A stretch of 64,000 bases of DNA from Stratiolaelaps scimitus (lineage: Eukaryota; Arthropoda; Arachnida; Mesostigmata; Laelapidae): contig JABWDB010000021.1 in NCBI GenBank assembly GCA_019614645.1, forward strand, positions 310,001-374,000. Direction: 5' to 3'. A program made the translations under genes and the position numbers. Shown in pieces: positions 60,061 through 64,000 of this stretch; positions within the stretch are counted from its first letter, which is position 1, and every line of letters starts with the position of its first letter. The notes below the pieces were generated by a model. That model did no database searches. It was not told the origin of the DNA and worked only from the letters and a program-made list of their open reading frames with translations.

Positions 60061-60689
60061 CCACTGCTAGCCAGGCACATATCCTATACATCGAGACGCA
60101 TAGGACGAGATGCCTAAACCAGAATGGACGTGACGGAACACACAAATAAGAGTGGGTTTTGTAGGGAGAGATAGTTACAGGGACGCGAGCGAGAAGTGCT
60201 GGTATCGCCTGTGGGTGTTGGCATCACTTAGGCTACTACTTTGCATTTAGCTGAACGTTGTCGAATGCTACCACCGACGTGAGCAGCACTGTTCGAGGGT
60301 TGTTGATATTTGTTCTAACGTTAAGCAAAATTATGGTGCATGCGCTTACGTTGATGCTTTTGCCTAAGGCTGCCAAGAGCTACTGCGCTTGAGTAGCTAT
60401 GCTTTTGACGTTAATTCTCCCCGACTCATCGAATGTTTATATGCGCATCTCACACACAGAAAAGATTATTTTAATTACAGCGAGTATTTATCATGCTGTA
60501 TCGTACAATATCATAATGGTCTTAGAATAGTTTACGATTCTGAAGCCTCAATGGAGGAAAATACCCTATTTGGGGCTTTGGTTGCACCTTCTGCGACTTG
60601 AGTTAAGATAACACAGTGGCGTATGTAGAAGTTTAAAAAAATGACTTGAGCGGGGAAGGAATAAGAAATACCAACTGGGCCCATACACT
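60061..60689. other. No feature recognised
   Basis: Between the triplet-rich island and the LINE. No endonuclease remnant of the LINE was recognised here. Confidence 0.4.
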
Positions 60690-61992
60690 CTGACCTAAAG
60701 AGCTCTGACAGGCTGTCCGTTACTCCGCGCCACAGCGGGCAAAAACAAGAAGCCAGTGCACTGGTGGATGAAGAAAATAAACTATGCAAAAAGTGCAACG
60801 GTCTGAGGAGGAAGCTTACGAGACACAGAAGCGCTCTCAGATGCATTGGCCCGGAAACCCCTTTTCTAGAAAGGACAAACCAGATGGAAAGTGCGCACAA
60901 GGTCGCCCGAAAGAAACTCCAGAGAGCTGTACACGAGAGCAAACAAAGGTGTTGGAAGGAGCTTCAAGACCTCGTCGACAGAGATATATGGGGTCTACCA
61001 TACAAGATTGTTAGAGGTCGAGTAGCCAGGCGCCACCCGCCCCTGTCATCTAATAAGGTCATCACGCAGGCAGTAAGAGAACTCTTCCCGACACACCATG
61101 CCAGGGACCCGCTGTGTGGCCTTGTAGAGGTAAACGAAGCGGAGAGAGACTTTCCAGAGGCAACGATTAATGAAATACTCCACGCACGAGAGATATTGGC
61201 AACAGGTAAGGTTTCGGGTCCCGATGGAATCCCCCGGAGGCCGTTAGGAGGGCGGCCAAGAGTCACCCGGAGGGGTTCAGCGGGTGGCAAACGAGGCGCT
61301 CAGAGAGGGCCACTTCCCCCTGATTTGGAAGAGGGCCAACTTGGTCCTGATCCCTAAATCGAGCTCGGCCTATAGGCCCATCTGCCTACTCGATACCTGA
61401 GGGAAGCTTCTCGAACACGTCATCCTGCCGGAGAGCTAGAAGAAGGTAAGCTGCTCTCGGATGCACAGCATGGTTTTCGGAAGGATAGGTCGACTCTACA
61501 ACCTATTCGCAGTATATTGGACGGCCTTTCTCGAGAGCGGTAAGTCTTCCAGAACTAGGGCTTTCGTACTTCTCATCCTGCTGGATGTGAAGAACGATTT
61601 TCGGCCCTACTCTCTGGAACCTGACCTATGACGGGGTTATGGAGATCCAGCTGGCCACCGGCGTCCAGGTCTTAGCTTATGCTGACGACTTGGCTCTGCT
61701 CGTGACAGCCCTCAGTGAGGAGACCCTACAGGATAGAGCCAAAGAGGTATTGTCCCTTGTGGCGGAGTGGATGGAAGATCACCGCCTAAAACTCGCGCCT
61801 GGCAAGACGGAGGCTCTATACTTAACATAAAGGAAAAGGAGGGAAGGGGTATGGCTGCACCTCATGGGTCACCCTATTCGTATTGGGAAGGATGCCAGGT
61901 ACCTGGGAGTTCAGCTTGATACCGGTCTAACGGGAAACGCCCATATCAGTAAGGTCGCCAAGAAGGCCTGTCAGGTCGCGACCACCATCGCT

Positions 61993-62204
61993 AAGATACT
62001 GCCCAGAGTAGGCGGTGCGGCAATAGGCGACTGCTCGCTTCGATGAGTGACTTGATGGCCATGTATGTTGCCCCAGTCTGGGAAGACATGGTTCCCCGGA
62101 CCATACGAAATAGTAGACTCCTGAGGGCAGCCCAGAATCCACTGGTGATGAGAACGTGTCGGGCATACAGAACTGTATCGACTGCTGCGCTCCTTGCACT
62201 GGCC
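61993..62204 (+). repeat. Arm A of inverted duplication in the R1-like LINE
   Basis: Encodes KILPRVGGA, then MSDLMAMYVAPVWEDM and VSTAALLALA in the normal plus orientation. It is about 90% identical to the reverse complement of 62412-62631. Confidence 0.88.
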
Positions 62205-62411
62205 CACCAGGTGAGCTGCCCCCAGTTGCGGTCGTACCATTTCGCAAGTTCTGGTATTAAGGACCTGGTCCAGGCACCCTTGTCCCCCTGGCGGAGGGGG
62301 GTCGTCCATTCCTCATTCCACAGGTGGCGCTTCTAGCCGTGGTCAGGTCAGAATCCCCATCCAGAAAGCGTTCGCCTCTTTCGCTGGCCAGGAAATCCCA
62401 AGGGAGCATTT

Positions 62412-62631
62412 TGGCCAGTACAAGGAGCGCAGCAGTCGATACACTTCTGTATGCCCAACATGTCCTGATCACCAATGGCCTCTGGGTTGCCCTTAGGAGT
62501 CTACTATTTCGTATGGTCCGGAGAACCATGTCTTCCCAGACTGGGGCAGCGTACATGGCCATCGAGTCACTCATCGAAGCGAGCAGTCGCCTATTGCCCT
62601 CCGACGCACCGCCCACCCTGGGCAGTATCTT
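62412..62631 (-). repeat. Arm B of inverted duplication in the R1-like LINE
   Basis: On the minus strand it encodes KILPRVGGASEGN, then MSDSMAMYAAPVWEDM and VSTAALLVLA. The same minus-strand frame continues into the 207-bp spacer as LPWDFLASERGERFLDGDSD, the stretch that normally follows in R1 elements and that is missing from the plus strand. Confidence 0.88.
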
Positions 62632-63180
62632 ATCGACACCTGTGCTCACGGGACGTGGTCAGTTTCAAGCGTATTTGCGTAGGATAGGGAAAGCGCCCTC
62701 TGATGTATGAGTGCTGTGCTCTTCTGGAGCAGTTGACGACTTGTTACACACGGTGTACCGGTGTGAAGCCCTTAAGGTGGAGACAGAAACGGGTACGGCA
62801 GATCTCGTGAAAGGATCACTCAGCGTGGCAGTGGCCCTTATGCTCCGTTTCAGGGAAGGATGGGATAAGACTATTGGCTGGCTAGACTTGATAATGAGGG
62901 AAAAGGCGGAGCTGGAGAATGCCAGAAGAAGGAGGTTTGGTCGAGACGCAGAACCCGGGAGGGGGGAGGCACAAGGGGGGCTGGGAGCGGTTTGGTTTTG
63001 CTGAACTCGATGCCTTCACTCAGTGGCTGAAAGAATGACTGTATAAAAGATGGAACAGTCGATGTAATGCGCTAAGCGTTCCGAGCCACCTTGGGGGTTG
63101 AGAGCCCCATACTAAAGCTGCTTTAAGATGGATCGCTCAGTGCGCATGTGCATCAGACACACCCGAACCCAAAAAAAAGG

Positions 63181-64000
63181 AATATATATACATATATGTA
63201 TACCGAAGTAACATTAGGATGAGTGCCGGTAAAAGCAGAAATAGTAATCATAGAACCAGCCCATAGTTTTCCGTCGTCTGATCAATACGGGGTGGGTACT
63301 GATGGTTTAACTGAAGGCGGTTATCAACAAAACAATTGTTGTTATTATTGCTCAGTGACTGGGATTTGTAGGGCCCACGGTGTTAGAGGGAGGCGCTACA
63401 AGGCGGCAACAGCAGCAGCCGAGTGGATTGCGTGCCAGACGTGTCGGACTGACTAACTAAATAGCTAATAACTAACAACTGGCCGACCGACTGGCTTCCC
63501 GCTGTGTCAAACAACGAGCAAACGCCTTACAAAATCTACATATAAGCCCTGGCCTCACTGGAAACAATCAATCGGTTTATAATAACGTTCAGCACAGCAT
63601 TAACAACCCAGGCCACGTAGCTTATAATAGTGATACAATACTACCCTGGACCGAAGAAGCCCTTGGATCTCCTCTGGGAGGCAACCCATCATATTCAGCA
63701 TCGCCCTGTGTTACTTCGGCTATTTATCGTTAAAGCGAAGATTGCAGCTCGATATCAACATATGTACCTAACACTGTATGCACCCGACTAGTTTATTACC
63801 TCACGTCTTGGTTTATGTAGGGTGTCTGCACATCATCGGTTCGGACCTCAAGGGACGACATGAGATTCCACACATTACACAACATAGATAGACTTAGATC
63901 CGCTTCATGTGTTCTATAAACTATGCCACAGCAGGATTTGGCACTTTTTTACACATATGTCCTTATTTTAAGAATCTTGTATGTTCGTGGTTTTTAATAA
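63181..64000. other. No feature recognised at the right end
   Basis: Intergenic, with a short TA-rich stretch at 63182-63200 directly after the LINE tail and a few GCAGCAGC triplets near 63410. Confidence 0.45.

Larger units (their letters stand above)
60690..63180 (+). mobile_element. R1-clade LINE, 5'-truncated, deleted and internally inverted
   Basis: On the plus strand: GKNKKPVHWWMKK (about 60738) and SKQRCWKELQDLVDRDIWGL (about 60950) are R1-clade marks between endonuclease and RT. KVSGPDGIP (about 61210) starts the RT and LLDVKNDF (about 61582) is motif A. GPTLWNLTYDGV (about 61604) follows at once, so roughly 100 residues including motif B's start are deleted. LAYADDLALLVTA (about 61672) is motif C. 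LRLRFREGW and neighbours form the C-terminus after the knuckle VLCSSGAVDDLLHTVYRC (about 62711), whose first Cys is replaced by TGA. The segment 61993-62204 is repeated in inverted form at 62412-62631. The 3' UTR ends at an A-rich tract near 63170. It is not inserted in rDNA. Confidence 0.88.

Noticed and set aside
1..64000. Search for CRISPR arrays, operons, phage or toxin-antitoxin modules
   Set aside because: The window is clearly eukaryotic; no regularly spaced repeats, ribosome-binding sites or gene clusters of such kinds are present.

Overview
The window is nuclear DNA from an animal, most likely an arthropod. A mite or other chelicerate is my guess, and the sequence does not prove it. 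The evidence is a multi-exon gene with GT-AG introns, A+T-rich and gene-poor intergenic DNA, mariner elements, several clades of non-LTR retrotransposons and tRNA-derived SINEs. I see no bacterial or phage features, no CRISPR array and no rRNA genes.

Two host genes can be supported. The first is a complete Vps15 (PIK3R4) gene on the plus strand at 11255-21859. It has 14 coding exons whose phases join without error into 1156 codons plus a stop. They encode an N-myristoylation-type start, a divergent kinase domain with the family's HGDIK and DFA motifs, HEAT repeats and C-terminal WD40 blades. Vps15 is the regulatory scaffold of the class III PI3-kinase (Vps34) complexes used in autophagy and endosomal sorting. 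The second is a small, apparently single-exon gene for a secreted 128-residue protein at 45308-45694, with a TATA box upstream and an AATAAA signal downstream.

Most other recognisable sequence is transposon-derived. From left to right: a decayed mariner (about 660-1340); a tRNA-derived SINE, family A (1765-1943; further copies at 40148 and, reversed, at 47774); a 1.16 kb imperfect palindrome inside Vps15 intron 12; a broken LINE with endonuclease and reverse transcriptase (30740-32560); a LINE 3' fragment on the minus strand (37500-37830) related to the C-terminus of another LINE at 42535-43665; a second tRNA-derived SINE, family B (48677-48932, between 15-bp direct repeats; a 5'-truncated copy at 58641-58717 has 11-bp direct repeats); a full-length mariner of exactly 1200 bp (54660-55859) with terminal inverted repeats and TA duplications but a broken transposase; and an R1-clade LINE (60690-63180) with a central RT deletion and an internal inverted duplication.

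Long stretches between these, notably 3.3-10.4, 25.4-30.7, 35.9-37.5, 49.6-54.6 and 55.9-58.6 kb, hold nothing I can assign beyond short hairpins, AT microsatellites and minor tandem repeats. Two triplet-repeat-rich islands (34.3-35.8 and 58.9-60.1 kb) and a G-rich island (2.28-2.77 kb) could be 5' regions of genes lying partly outside the window, but no coding exon could be proven there. I found no convincing new multi-gene system. The most interesting items are the intronic palindrome, the two SINE families with clean target-site duplications, the inverted duplication in the R1-like LINE, and a hairpin core shared by two distant sites.
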